Shown here: piece by piece, positions 1-6,927 of the stretch | Numbering within the stretch: the stretch's first letter is position 1 | How the letters are laid out: the number at the start of each line of letters is the position of its first letter | From: Armatimonadota bacterium | GTDB lineage: Bacteria > Sysuimicrobiota > Sysuimicrobiia > Sysuimicrobiales > Kaftiobacteriaceae | Direction of reading: 5' to 3' | DNA length: 11,770 bases | Assembly: GCA_020028535.1 (NCBI GenBank) | Contig: JAIBHM010000039.1 | Location: 1 to 11,770, forward strand | Translations under genes and position numbers: made by a program | Notes under the pieces: model-generated | What the model saw: only the letters and a program-made list of their open reading frames with translations | Database searches by the model: none | What the model was told of the DNA's origin: nothing

Positions 1-122
1 TAGGGAGCCCGGATTCCCCCCGAGACGGGGAAGCGAGGGCCGCGCAGAGCGCTGCGCAGAACCGAGGTGGTACCACGGAAGCGCCGCTTTCGTCCTTGGG
101 ACGATGGCGGCGATTTTGTTTT
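1..122 (+). promoter_or_regulatory. T-box leader (3' part) controlling pheST
   Basis: This is a tRNA-sensing transcription attenuator; its stem I and specifier loop lie before the window. A hairpin forms at 14-19/27-32 and another at 42-47/52-57. The antiterminator is fully readable. Helix A1 pairs 62-67 (CCGAGG) with 94-99 (CCTTGG). The seven-base bulge is TGGTACC at 68-74. Helix A2 pairs 75-81 with 87-93 around loop CGCCG. In T-box RNAs the bulge TGGN pairs with the NCCA end of uncharged tRNA; here N is T, which fits a tRNA with discriminator A, as tRNA-Phe has. The antiterminator shares bases with the terminator that follows, so the two folds exclude each other. Phe specificity is inferred from the downstream genes, since the specifier codon is not visible. 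Confidence 0.93.
82..122 (+). terminator. Intrinsic terminator of the T-box leader
   Basis: The stem pairs CGCCGC (82-87) with GCGGCG (107-112) and CGTCC (91-95) with GGACG (99-103). They are joined by a partly paired TTT/ATG section and closed by the short loop TTG (96-98). The T-rich run ATTTTGTTTT follows at 113-122. It overlaps antiterminator strands 87-99, as required for a tRNA-controlled switch. Uncharged tRNA should favour read-through into pheS. Confidence 0.92.
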
Positions 123-123
123 C

Positions 124-131
124 GGTGAGGG
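124..131 (+). promoter_or_regulatory. Shine-Dalgarno site deciding the pheS start
   Basis: GGTGAGGG lies just before the ATG at 134. GGTGA matches the part of the anti-SD complement that follows GGAG and leaves a 5-base spacer; GAGG would leave 3. An in-frame ATG at 104 lies in the 3' arm of the terminator and has no such site, so 134 is preferred. Confidence 0.7.
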
Positions 132-133
132 CG

Positions 134-1114
134 ATGGAAGACCTGAAGCGGGTTGCACAGGAAGCTGAGGCCGCCATACGAGGCGCCGGGAGCAAGCAGG
201 CGCTGGAAGAGGTGCGCCGTACCTATCTGGGCCGCAAAGGGATCGTGACCCGCCTCTTCGAGGACCTGCCCAAGGTGACGGCCGCCGAGCGGCCTGCCGC
301 CGGGCGCCGGCTGAACGAGCTGCGCACGCGCCTGGAGACGCGGCTGGAAGAACGGCTCCGGGAGGTGACGGTCTCGGAGCGGACGAGCCGCCTGGCAGAG
401 GAAGCCATCGACGTGACGCTGCCGGGCCGTAAGCCGCGGCTGGGGCGGCGCCATGTCCTGTCGCAGACGCTGGAGGAGGTCCAGGACATCTTCCACGGGA
501 TGGGCTTCGAGATCGTAGAGGGCACCGAAGTCGAAACGGACGAGTTCAACTTCGAGCGCCTGAACATGGGGCGCGACCACCCCGCCCGCGACGCCCAGGA
601 CTCGTTCTACATCTCCGACGACCTGCTGCTCCGTACACACACGACGGTCGTGGACGCGCATGCCATGATCGGCCGCGCCCCGCCGATGCGTATTCTCACC
701 ACCGGCCGCTGCTACCGGCGCGACGCACCGGACTGGAAGCGCATGCCGGTCTTCCATCAGGTGGACGGTTTCATGGTGGGCGAGAGAATCACGATGGCCG
801 ATCTAAAGGGCGTGCTGACCGCGTTCGCGCGCCAGTTGTTCGGCTCTGAGACCCGCACGAACTTTGTGCCGGGATATTTCCCCTTCACCGAGCCGAGCGC
901 GGAGATGATGGTGCACTTCAACGACCAGTGGATGGAGCTGGGCGGCTGCGGGATGTTCCACCCGCGTGTGTTGGAGATGGCCGGCATCGATCCGCAGCGG
1001 TACACGGCATTCGCCTTCGGCCTCGGGGTGGACCGGCAGGTGATGGTGCGCTACGGCATCCCGGACATCCGGCTGTTTTGGGACAACGATCTGAGACTGC
1101 TGAGGCAATTCTAA
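134..1114 (+). CDS. pheS: Phenylalanyl-tRNA synthetase alpha subunit
   Basis: This is the catalytic subunit of the cytoplasmic (alpha-beta)2 enzyme that charges tRNA-Phe with phenylalanine using ATP. From the ATG at 134 it is 326 residues; E. coli PheS is 327. An N-terminal helical, tRNA-contacting arm (about 1-95) precedes the class II core. Motif 2 is around RILTTGRCYRRD (186-197). The Phe-pocket segment FPFTEPS is at 249-255. Motif 3 is AFAFGLGVDR (292-301), followed by the C-terminal WDNDLRLLRQF. Ala294 occupies the position known from E. coli PheS Ala294, with the same number, which supports the chosen start. The stop TAA shares its last A with the pheT ATG, so the two subunits are translationally coupled. 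Transcription should be controlled by the T-box at 1-122. Nothing in it is unusual. Confidence 0.98.
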   Translation: MEDLKRVAQEAEAAIRGAGSKQALEEVRRTYLGRKGIVTRLFEDLPKVTAAERPAAGRRLNELRTRLETRLEERLREVTVSERTSRLAEEAIDVTLPGRKPRLGRRHVLSQTLEEVQDIFHGMGFEIVEGTEVETDEFNFERLNMGRDHPARDAQDSFYISDDLLLRTHTTVVDAHAMIGRAPPMRILTTGRCYRRDAPDWKRMPVFHQVDGFMVGERITMADLKGVLTAFARQLFGSETRTNFVPGYFPFTEPSAEMMVHFNDQWMELGGCGMFHPRVLEMAGIDPQRYTAFAFGLGVDRQVMVRYGIPDIRLFWDNDLRLLRQF

Positions 1115-3183
1115 TGAAAGTCTTGCTCTCGTGGCTCAAAGAGTACGTGGAGATCCCGTATGGCGTCGCTGAGCTGGAAGAGCGGCTGCCGGCTCTTGGG
1201 CTGGGCATCGAGGGGCTGGAGCGCCTCGGAGACGATGCGGTCTTCGACCTCGAGATCGCGGCTAACCGCGGCGACCTGATGAGCGTGCTGGGCGTGGCGC
1301 GCGAGCTGGCCGCGGCGGCGCGCACTCGGGTGCGCGCGCCGGCCTCGAAGGTGACGGAGGACCGCCGGCAGGTCAGCGAGGTCACCCGTGTTGAGGTGAC
1401 CAACACCACGCTGTGCCCGCGATTCACTGTACGCATGATCGTGGACGTCAAGGTCGGCCCATCGCCCTCGTGGATGGCGCGGCGGCTGGAGGGCTGCGGC
1501 CTCCGAGCCATCAACAACATCGTGGACGTCACCAACTACGTCATGCTCGAGATGGGCCAGCCGATGCACGCCTTCGACTTCGACAAACTGGTCGAAGGCC
1601 GCTTGATTGTCCGGCTCGCCCGGCGCGGTGAGCAGCTGACCACGCTCGATGGCGTAGAGCGTACCCTCGACGCCGACACGCTCGTCGTCGCGGACGGCGA
1701 GCGGGCGGCCGGGATCGCAGGGATCATCGGCGGCGCCAACACCGAGATCGGCCCTAACACGACGCGGGTGCTCCTCGAAGCGGCGTCGTGGAATCCGGCG
1801 ATGATCCGGCGGACGAGCCGGCGCCTCGGGGTGCGCACCGAGAGCAGCGCGCGCTTCGAGCGGGGGATCGATACGCAAGGCATCCTCGCGGTTCAGGACC
1901 GCGCCATCGCGTTGATGCAGGAACTCGCGGGCGGGCGCATCCTGAAGGGTGTCATCGACGTCTATCCCAACCCGGAGCCATTCGGGGTCCGGACTGTCGA
2001 GCTGCGCTGGCCGAGCGTCGCCCGCCTTCTAGGAACGGAAGTGCCGCAGGAGCAGGGCACGGCCATCCTGCGCAGCCTGGGGTTCGAGGTGGCAGGGCGC
2101 GATGGCGCATTCCGCGTCACGGTGCCCACGTTTCGGCGCGACGTCGAGCGCGAGGAAGACTTGATCGAGGAGGTCGCGCGCCACTACGGGTACGACCGCA
2201 TCCCCTCCACGCTTCCGGTCGAGACCACCGCCCAGGGAACGCGGGCCGAGTCGCTCGTCGCCGACGACGCGGTGCGCACCGCGTTGGTGCGAGCGGGGCT
2301 GATCGAGGCGCTGACCGTTTCGCTGACCACACCCACGATCCTCGATACGCTGCTGCTGCCGTCCGATCATCCTTGGCGGAACATGGTGCGCTTGCGGAAT
2401 CCCATGGTGGAGGATCATACGCACCTGCGCACCACACTGCTCCCGGGGCTCCTGAACGCCGCGCAGGTGAACACCAGCCGCAGCGTCCCGGACATACAGA
2501 TCTTCGAGTTGGGGCGAACCTTCCACCCCGATCGCACGGGTGTGAAAGAGCGCCGGCGCCTCGCCGTCTTGATGATGGGGACCGTGCACAAAGGCACCTG
2601 GAACCTTCCGGCCGAGGTTGTGCAGATCACGTACTACCACCTCAAAGGGGCGCTGGAGGCGCTGCTGGACGAGCTGCACGTCGAGGGGGTCAGCGTGTCG
2701 GCGGCGCCATCGCCGTGGCTGCATCCCGGGCGTGCCGCGCACCTTACGATCGATGGTGAAACGCTCGCCACGCTCGGCCAGCTTCATCCGGAGGTGTCGG
2801 CGCACTACGATCTGCCGGCTGAGGTCTATGTGGCGGATGTAGACCTGGACGCGCTGCTGGGGCGGGCAGTCCTGCGGCCGCGGTTCACCCCGCTCCCGCG
2901 CTATCCAGCGGTCCGCCGCGACATCGCGCTCGTGCTTCCGACATCCGTGCCGTCGTCACGCGTGGAAGAAGTCATTCGCACGGCGGGCGGTCCGCTGCTG
3001 GAGTCTGTCGAGGTCTTTGACGTCTACTCAGGGCCGCCGATCCCCGAGGGCCATCGCAACCTCGCCTACGCCCTCTCCTTTCGATCACCGGAGCGCACGC
3101 TCGCGGCCGATGAGGTGGAGGCGGTTGTGGGGGCCATCAAGCGCGCACTCGTGGAGCGGTTGCGGGCGAAAATCCGGGAGTGA
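1114..3183 (+). CDS. pheT: Phenylalanyl-tRNA synthetase beta subunit, short form without tRNA-binding domain
   Basis: This is the beta subunit of PheRS, with structural, editing and anticodon-side domains. The ATG at 1114 gives 689 residues; E. coli PheT is 795. The N-terminal segment MKVLLSWLKEYVE runs to about residue 40, then passes directly to VFDLEIAANRGD (43-54). In E. coli an EMAP-II-like OB-fold tRNA-binding domain of about 110 residues lies between these parts; here it is absent. The B3/B4 editing domain (about 95-280) keeps His152 in QPMHAFD and Glu222 in LLEAASW, matching known editing residues. B5 spans about 293-360 and includes FRRDVEREEDLIEEVARHYG. A catalytic-like core follows. 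The FDX-ACB domain (about 590-689) includes RYPAVRRDIA and FDVYSG. A longer reading from 928 would sit inside pheS and is rejected. The frame is intact, so the short form is not a frameshift. Confidence 0.97.
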   Translation: MKVLLSWLKEYVEIPYGVAELEERLPALGLGIEGLERLGDDAVFDLEIAANRGDLMSVLGVARELAAAARTRVRAPASKVTEDRRQVSEVTRVEVTNTTLCPRFTVRMIVDVKVGPSPSWMARRLEGCGLRAINNIVDVTNYVMLEMGQPMHAFDFDKLVEGRLIVRLARRGEQLTTLDGVERTLDADTLVVADGERAAGIAGIIGGANTEIGPNTTRVLLEAASWNPAMIRRTSRRLGVRTESSARFERGIDTQGILAVQDRAIALMQELAGGRILKGVIDVYPNPEPFGVRTVELRWPSVARLLGTEVPQEQGTAILRSLGFEVAGRDGAFRVTVPTFRRDVEREEDLIEEVARHYGYDRIPSTLPVETTAQGTRAESLVADDAVRTALVRAGLIEALTVSLTTPTILDTLLLPSDHPWRNMVRLRNPMVEDHTHLRTTLLPGLLNAAQVNTSRSVPDIQIFELGRTFHPDRTGVKERRRLAVLMMGTVHKGTWNLPAEVVQITYYHLKGALEALLDELHVEGVSVSAAPSPWLHPGRAAHLTIDGETLATLGQLHPEVSAHYDLPAEVYVADVDLDALLGRAVLRPRFTPLPRYPAVRRDIALVLPTSVPSSRVEEVIRTAGGPLLESVEVFDVYSGPPIPEGHRNLAYALSFRSPERTLAADEVEAVVGAIKRALVERLRAKIRE

Positions 3184-3196
3184 TAGAATCGTCACG
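3160..3196 (+). promoter_or_regulatory. Candidate extended -10 promoter for leaderless cvpA
   Basis: TGATAGAAT (3181-3189) has the form TGn plus a -10 hexamer, TAGAAT. Its TGA is also the pheT stop codon. A weak -35, TTGCGG (3160-3165), lies 18 bases upstream. The usual start of transcription, seven bases after the last T of the -10, is 3196, exactly the G of the cvpA GTG. No Shine-Dalgarno site is present between. This suggests a leaderless internal transcript. It is sequence-based inference without transcript data. Confidence 0.5.
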
Positions 3197-3711
3197 TGTC
3201 CTGGATCGATTGGGCCATCGTGGCGTTCGCGCTCTTCGCCGGTCTGCAGGGCTTCCGGCGGGGCGTGTTCGCGGCGTTGATCGGCGTTCCCGCCGTCATC
3301 GTGTCGTACCTGATCGCCTCCGCGCTCTACCACCCGATCGGATCCCTGATCCATCGCTACCTGAGGTTGTCGACAGGGTGGTCGGGTACCCTGGCGTTTG
3401 CGCTGCTGTTGTTCCTTTTCTACAATGTCATCGCGGTCCTCACGGTGATGGCCATCGGCAGCGAGCGGGTGCCGGCTCCTTCGCGCTTGCTGGGCGCTGC
3501 GGTGGGCGCATTTCGGGGGGTGTTGCTGGCGACGGCTGTCCTCATCATTGCTCTGGCGTCGCCGCCCGGGCAACCCCTGCGGCGCGACGTCGGCCGGTCG
3601 TCCATCGCGCCCCATACGCTTTCGGCGTATCGCGAGGGACTGCGTTCGCTCGCAAAGATCTTCCCGCGGAATATGCAGCCGTTCGGGATCGACGAGATGC
3701 GCCGCTTCTAG
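3196..3711 (+). CDS. cvpA: CvpA family membrane protein
   Basis: This is a small inner-membrane protein of 171 residues. Four hydrophobic segments are visible at about 4-19, 24-44, 63-86 and 97-121, followed by a charged C-terminal tail of about 50 residues. The motif GLQGFRRGVF between the first two segments is typical of CvpA, as is GAFRG at the start of the fourth. The family was named for colicin V production in E. coli; its biochemical role is poorly defined, and it is linked to envelope and bile-stress tolerance in other bacteria. It starts with GTG 12 bases after pheT, and polX begins 6 bases after its stop. The position between pheT and polX matches B. subtilis yshB. The rnhC and zapA genes found in that block in B. 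subtilis are not present here. The start codon may also be the transcription start. Confidence 0.88.
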   Translation: MSWIDWAIVAFALFAGLQGFRRGVFAALIGVPAVIVSYLIASALYHPIGSLIHRYLRLSTGWSGTLAFALLLFLFYNVIAVLTVMAIGSERVPAPSRLLGAAVGAFRGVLLATAVLIIALASPPGQPLRRDVGRSSIAPHTLSAYREGLRSLAKIFPRNMQPFGIDEMRRF

Positions 3712-3717
3712 CGCGCC

Positions 3718-5433
3718 ATGCAGAACCGGGCAATCGCAGCGATGTTCAACGACATCGGCGACATGCTCGAGATCAAGGAAGAGTCTCCCTTCCGCATTAC
3801 CGCCTACCGCCGGGCCGCCCGCGCGCTTGAGGACATCGGTGAGGACGTCGCCGCCATCGCGGGCCGCGGCGAGCTGCTGAAGATCCCCGGCGTTGGAAAA
3901 GGCACCGCCGAGAAGATCCAGGAGTTCCTGCAGACGGGTACCTGCAAATACTACGAGGAACTGCGGGGGTCGCTGCCGGCCGGCATTACGACCCTGATGT
4001 CGGTGCCCGAGGTCGGCCCCAAGACCGCGATGATGCTCAACGAAAAGCTCCGCATCACGACCATCGAGGAGCTGGAGAAGGCCGCGAAGGATGGCCTGGT
4101 GCGCAAGCTGCCGCGCATGGGGGCGAAAACCGAGGAGAACATCCTCAAAGGGATCGCGCTCATCCGGCGGACCAAGGAGCGGCAGCCGATCGGGCGCGTG
4201 CTCCCGCAGGCGCAGGAAATCCTCGACACCTTGCGTGGCTTGAAGGACGTCAAAGAGATCGCGTTGGCCGGAAGCCTGCGGCGGATGAGGGAAACGATCG
4301 GCGACGTCGACATCGTCGTCACGAGCGCCAAAGCGGACAGGGTGATGGACACGTTTACCACCATGCCGCGGGTGAAGCAGGTCCTGGCCAAGGGACCCAC
4401 ACGCTCCAGTGTGATCCTCGACTCGGGCGTCCAGGCGGACGTCCGGGTGGTGGAGCCGGAGTCGTTCGGCGCGGCACTTCAATACTTCACGGGCAGCAAA
4501 GACCACAACGTTAAGGTCCGCGAGCGAGCGGTGCGCAAGGGGCTCAAGATCAACGAGTATGGCGTGTTCCGGGTGAAAGACGAGCGGCGCGTCGCCGGAA
4601 AGACGGAAGAAGATGTGTACGAGGCTGTCGGGCTGCCGTGGATTCCTCCGGAGGTACGCGAGGACCAGGGCGAGATCGAGCTCGCCGACCGCGGGAAGCT
4701 TCCGAACCTCATCTCACTGAAAGACATCCACGGCGACCTGCAGATGCACACGCGGTGGAGCGATGGCTCTGAAAACGTCGAGGAGATGGCGCGGGCGGCA
4801 AAGGAGCACGGCTACGAATACATTGCCATCACCGACCACTCCCAGTCGCTGAAGTTCGTGGGCGGCGTGACGATTGACGAGCTGCGCGAGAACGCTAAGA
4901 CCTGCAAGAAGGTGTCGGACAAGGTCGGCATCGCCGTCTTGCTCGGGACCGAATGTGACATTCTTCCGGACGGCCGGCTCGATTATCCGGACGAAGTCCT
5001 GAAGGAGCTCGCCGTGGTCGTTTGCTCGGTCCACTCGCGGTTCGGGATGAGCCGCGAGGAGATGACCGCGCGGATCATCAAGGCGATGGACAACCCGTAC
5101 GTGGACATCATCGGCCATCCGACCGGGCGCGTGCTCGGGCAGCGCGATCCTTATGAGGTGGACATGGACCGCCTCGTTGAGGCCGCCAAACGGACCAATA
5201 CGGCGCTGGAGATCAACGCCTCCCCCGACCGGCTGGATCTCAGCGATGCGCACGCGAGGATGGCAAGGGAGCGGGGGGTACGGCTCGTCATCAGCACCGA
5301 CGCCCACAGCCGGTACGAGCTGCGGTTCATGGAGTACGGGATCGCCGTCGCGCGACGCGCCTGGGTGGAGCCCAAGGACGTGCTGAACACCCTCCCGCTC
5401 ACGCAGTTGATGGACCATCTGAATGCCGGCTAG
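3718..5433 (+). CDS. polX: DNA polymerase X with PHP nuclease domain
   Basis: This is a family X repair polymerase with a C-terminal PHP phosphoesterase, 571 residues. The N-terminal helix-hairpin-helix region (about 1-150) has IPGVGKGTAEKI and VPEVGPKTA. The nucleotidyltransferase core has GSLRRMRETIGDVDI with Asp196 and Asp198, and the third catalytic Asp241 in VQADVRV. The PHP domain starts near 335 and keeps His344, Asp373/His374 (ITDHS), Glu412, His439, His467, and Asp528/His530 (STDAH). The first His of the usual HxH motif is Gln342 (DLQMH). In studied PolX proteins this module gives gap filling, 3'-5' exonuclease and abasic-site cleavage; these activities are inferred here. The ATG lies 6 bases after cvpA, without a clear SD. 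Its end overlaps mpg by 11 bases, suggesting joint expression with the glycosylase. Confidence 0.97.
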   Translation: MQNRAIAAMFNDIGDMLEIKEESPFRITAYRRAARALEDIGEDVAAIAGRGELLKIPGVGKGTAEKIQEFLQTGTCKYYEELRGSLPAGITTLMSVPEVGPKTAMMLNEKLRITTIEELEKAAKDGLVRKLPRMGAKTEENILKGIALIRRTKERQPIGRVLPQAQEILDTLRGLKDVKEIALAGSLRRMRETIGDVDIVVTSAKADRVMDTFTTMPRVKQVLAKGPTRSSVILDSGVQADVRVVEPESFGAALQYFTGSKDHNVKVRERAVRKGLKINEYGVFRVKDERRVAGKTEEDVYEAVGLPWIPPEVREDQGEIELADRGKLPNLISLKDIHGDLQMHTRWSDGSENVEEMARAAKEHGYEYIAITDHSQSLKFVGGVTIDELRENAKTCKKVSDKVGIAVLLGTECDILPDGRLDYPDEVLKELAVVVCSVHSRFGMSREEMTARIIKAMDNPYVDIIGHPTGRVLGQRDPYEVDMDRLVEAAKRTNTALEINASPDRLDLSDAHARMARERGVRLVISTDAHSRYELRFMEYGIAVARRAWVEPKDVLNTLPLTQLMDHLNAG

Positions 5434-6010
5434 ACCGTTCCGGCCGCTGCCCCGGTCATTCTTTACTCGGAGCACCCTTCACGTTGCCCGCGATCTCGTC
5501 GGCCACATCCTGATACACGAAACGCCCCGTGGGCGCCTGGCCGGCAGGATCGTGGAAGTCGAGGCGTATCGCGGCCCGCGCGATCCCGCCAGCCACGCCT
5601 ACCGCCTGACCCCACGCAGCCGTATCATGTGGGGGAAGCCGGGCACGGCGTACGTCTACTTCACCTACGGCAACCACTATTGCGTGAACGTCGTGACGGA
5701 ACGTGAGGGGATCGCGGGAGCGGTGTTGATTCGCGCGTTGGAACCTGTCGAAGGCGTGGACATCATGCGCGCCAACCGGGGTGTCGATGACGAGCGCTTT
5801 CTATCCAGCGGCCCCGGCCGGGTGACACAGGCCATGGGCATCCGCCGGGAGCACAATGGCGCCGATTTCACGCGGCCGCCCCTGTATCTTGCCCACGGGC
5901 GCGGAGAGAAGATCCGGGTGGTGGCAGGACCACGCATCGGCATCCGGGTCGCCACAGAGCGCGCGTGGCGTTTTTACGCCGCCGGGAACGGGTTCGTGTC
6001 GAGAGCATGA
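5423..6010 (+). CDS. mpg: 3-methyladenine DNA glycosylase, Mpg/AAG family
   Basis: This 195-residue base-excision enzyme removes alkylated or deaminated purines from DNA and leaves abasic sites. Motifs match the human AAG fold. IVEVEAYRGPRDPASHAY carries catalytic Glu47, with Tyr49 and His58. YVYFTYGNHYCVN carries the intercalating Tyr79 and Asn89. RALEPVEG and GPGRVTQAMGI (130-140) follow. These correspond to human Glu125, Tyr127, His136, Tyr159 and Asn169. Human AAG has an extra N-terminal tail that bacterial members lack. The ATG at 5423 lies inside the end of polX, with no strong SD, so translational coupling is likely. The stop overlaps the next gene as ATGA. As far as I recall, this gene does not sit between polX and mutS2 in B. 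subtilis, so it appears to be a lineage-specific insertion into the block. Confidence 0.96.
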   Translation: MPARPFRPLPRSFFTRSTLHVARDLVGHILIHETPRGRLAGRIVEVEAYRGPRDPASHAYRLTPRSRIMWGKPGTAYVYFTYGNHYCVNVVTEREGIAGAVLIRALEPVEGVDIMRANRGVDDERFLSSGPGRVTQAMGIRREHNGADFTRPPLYLAHGRGEKIRVVAGPRIGIRVATERAWRFYAAGNGFVSRA

Positions 6011-6927
6011 GGCACGCGCTCTTGCTCTTCGTCGACGGGATAGGGCTCGGCCCCGATGACCCGGCGATTAACCCGTTTGCATCCGCGCGCACGCCGACAC
6101 TGACGCGGCTCCTCGGCCGCAATCTCACTCATACAGACGCTCCGATCAAGCGTGACGGCGCCCTGCTGGTGCCGATCGACGCCACGCTTGGAGTGGACGG
6201 GCTGCCACAGAGCGCGACCGGGCAGACGGCGCTGCTGACCGGCCTCAACGCGCCGCAGTTCGCCGGACACCACATTACCGCATACCCGACCGCGCAGCTG
6301 AAGGATCTCCTCACTGAACACAACATCTTCGCGCAGGTCCGTCGGCTGGGCGGCACAACCACGCTCGCCAATGCGTACACGTCGGAGTATTTCGCCGCGG
6401 TCGAAGCCGGACGGCTCCGCCACGCCGCGATTACATTCTCCGCGCTGAGCGCCGGAGTCGAATTGCGCGATCTCGACGACCTCCGCGCGGGCCGCGCAGT
6501 ATTCCACGATCTCACCAACGCACGGCTCCGCTCGTGGGGGTACGATGTCCCCGAAATCTCCCCGCAGCAGGCCGGACGGAATCTCGGCGGCATCACCTCG
6601 GAACGCCACCTGACGGTGTTTGAGTTCTTTCTGACAGATCTCGCGGCCCACCGGCGCATCCCCATTGCCGCGGAGGCGGTTGTCGAGATGGTGGATGCCC
6701 TGCTCGGCGGAGTCCTCGACGCGGTCGATCTCGCCAGGACGCTGGTGCTCATGGTCAGCGATCATGGGAACCTGGAGGACCGCCGCCACGACGTGCACAC
6801 CCGGAATCCCGTGCCCGCGCTCCTCGTCGGCTTCGGTCGAGAATCAGTTGGATCGGCTCTCCGGTCGCTGATGGATGTCACGCCTGCCTTGAGCGGCTGG
6901 ATTTCCGAGGGACTGCGCGATGGATGA
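6007..6927 (+). CDS. Alkaline phosphatase superfamily metalloenzyme of unknown substrate
   Basis: This 306-residue protein belongs to the phosphoglycerate mutase/phosphopentomutase branch of the alkaline phosphatase superfamily. A full two-metal set can be read: Asp10 in FVDGIG, a nucleophile-site segment PQSATGQTA with Ser69 (or Thr71), Asp211 and His215 in TDLAAH, Asp252 and His253 in VSDHGN, and His264 in VHTRNPVP. Order and spacing follow cofactor-independent phosphoglycerate mutase. That enzyme is about 510 residues because of a large inserted phosphotransferase domain, which has no room here, so a mutase role in glycolysis is unlikely. Phosphomonoester or phosphodiester hydrolysis is a reasonable inference; the substrate is unknown. 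No signal peptide is seen, so it is probably cytoplasmic. The ATG at 6007 overlaps the mpg stop (ATGA), and the end overlaps mutS2 by 8 bases. An in-frame ATG at 5965 would add residues lying in mpg and is less likely. Confidence 0.85.
   Translation: MRHALLLFVDGIGLGPDDPAINPFASARTPTLTRLLGRNLTHTDAPIKRDGALLVPIDATLGVDGLPQSATGQTALLTGLNAPQFAGHHITAYPTAQLKDLLTEHNIFAQVRRLGGTTTLANAYTSEYFAAVEAGRLRHAAITFSALSAGVELRDLDDLRAGRAVFHDLTNARLRSWGYDVPEISPQQAGRNLGGITSERHLTVFEFFLTDLAAHRRIPIAAEAVVEMVDALLGGVLDAVDLARTLVLMVSDHGNLEDRRHDVHTRNPVPALLVGFGRESVGSALRSLMDVTPALSGWISEGLRDG

Noticed and set aside
104..133. In-frame ATG at 104 as the pheS start
   Set aside because: It lies in the 3' arm of the terminator stem and lacks an SD. 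ATG 134 has one and gives the family length, with Ala294 numbered as in E. coli.
928..1113. Extended pheT frame starting inside pheS
   Set aside because: The extra 62 residues are an out-of-frame reading of conserved pheS sequence. MKVLLSWLKEYVE from 1114 is the normal PheT N terminus.
3085..4506. A 473-codon open frame on the minus strand across pheT, cvpA and polX
   Set aside because: It is antisense to three well-supported genes, is rich in Arg, His and Gln as expected of GC-rich shadow frames, and shows no recognisable domain.
4741..4752. PolX PHP motif with Gln342 in place of the first His (DLQMH)
   Set aside because: As I recall, Thermus PolX has the same DLQ-x-H form with an active PHP domain, so this is probably a known variant rather than a defect.
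5965..6006. Upstream in-frame ATG for the metalloenzyme
   Set aside because: The added 14 residues are Arg-rich and lie within mpg. The start at 6007 places the FVDG metal motif close to the N terminus as usual for the superfamily.
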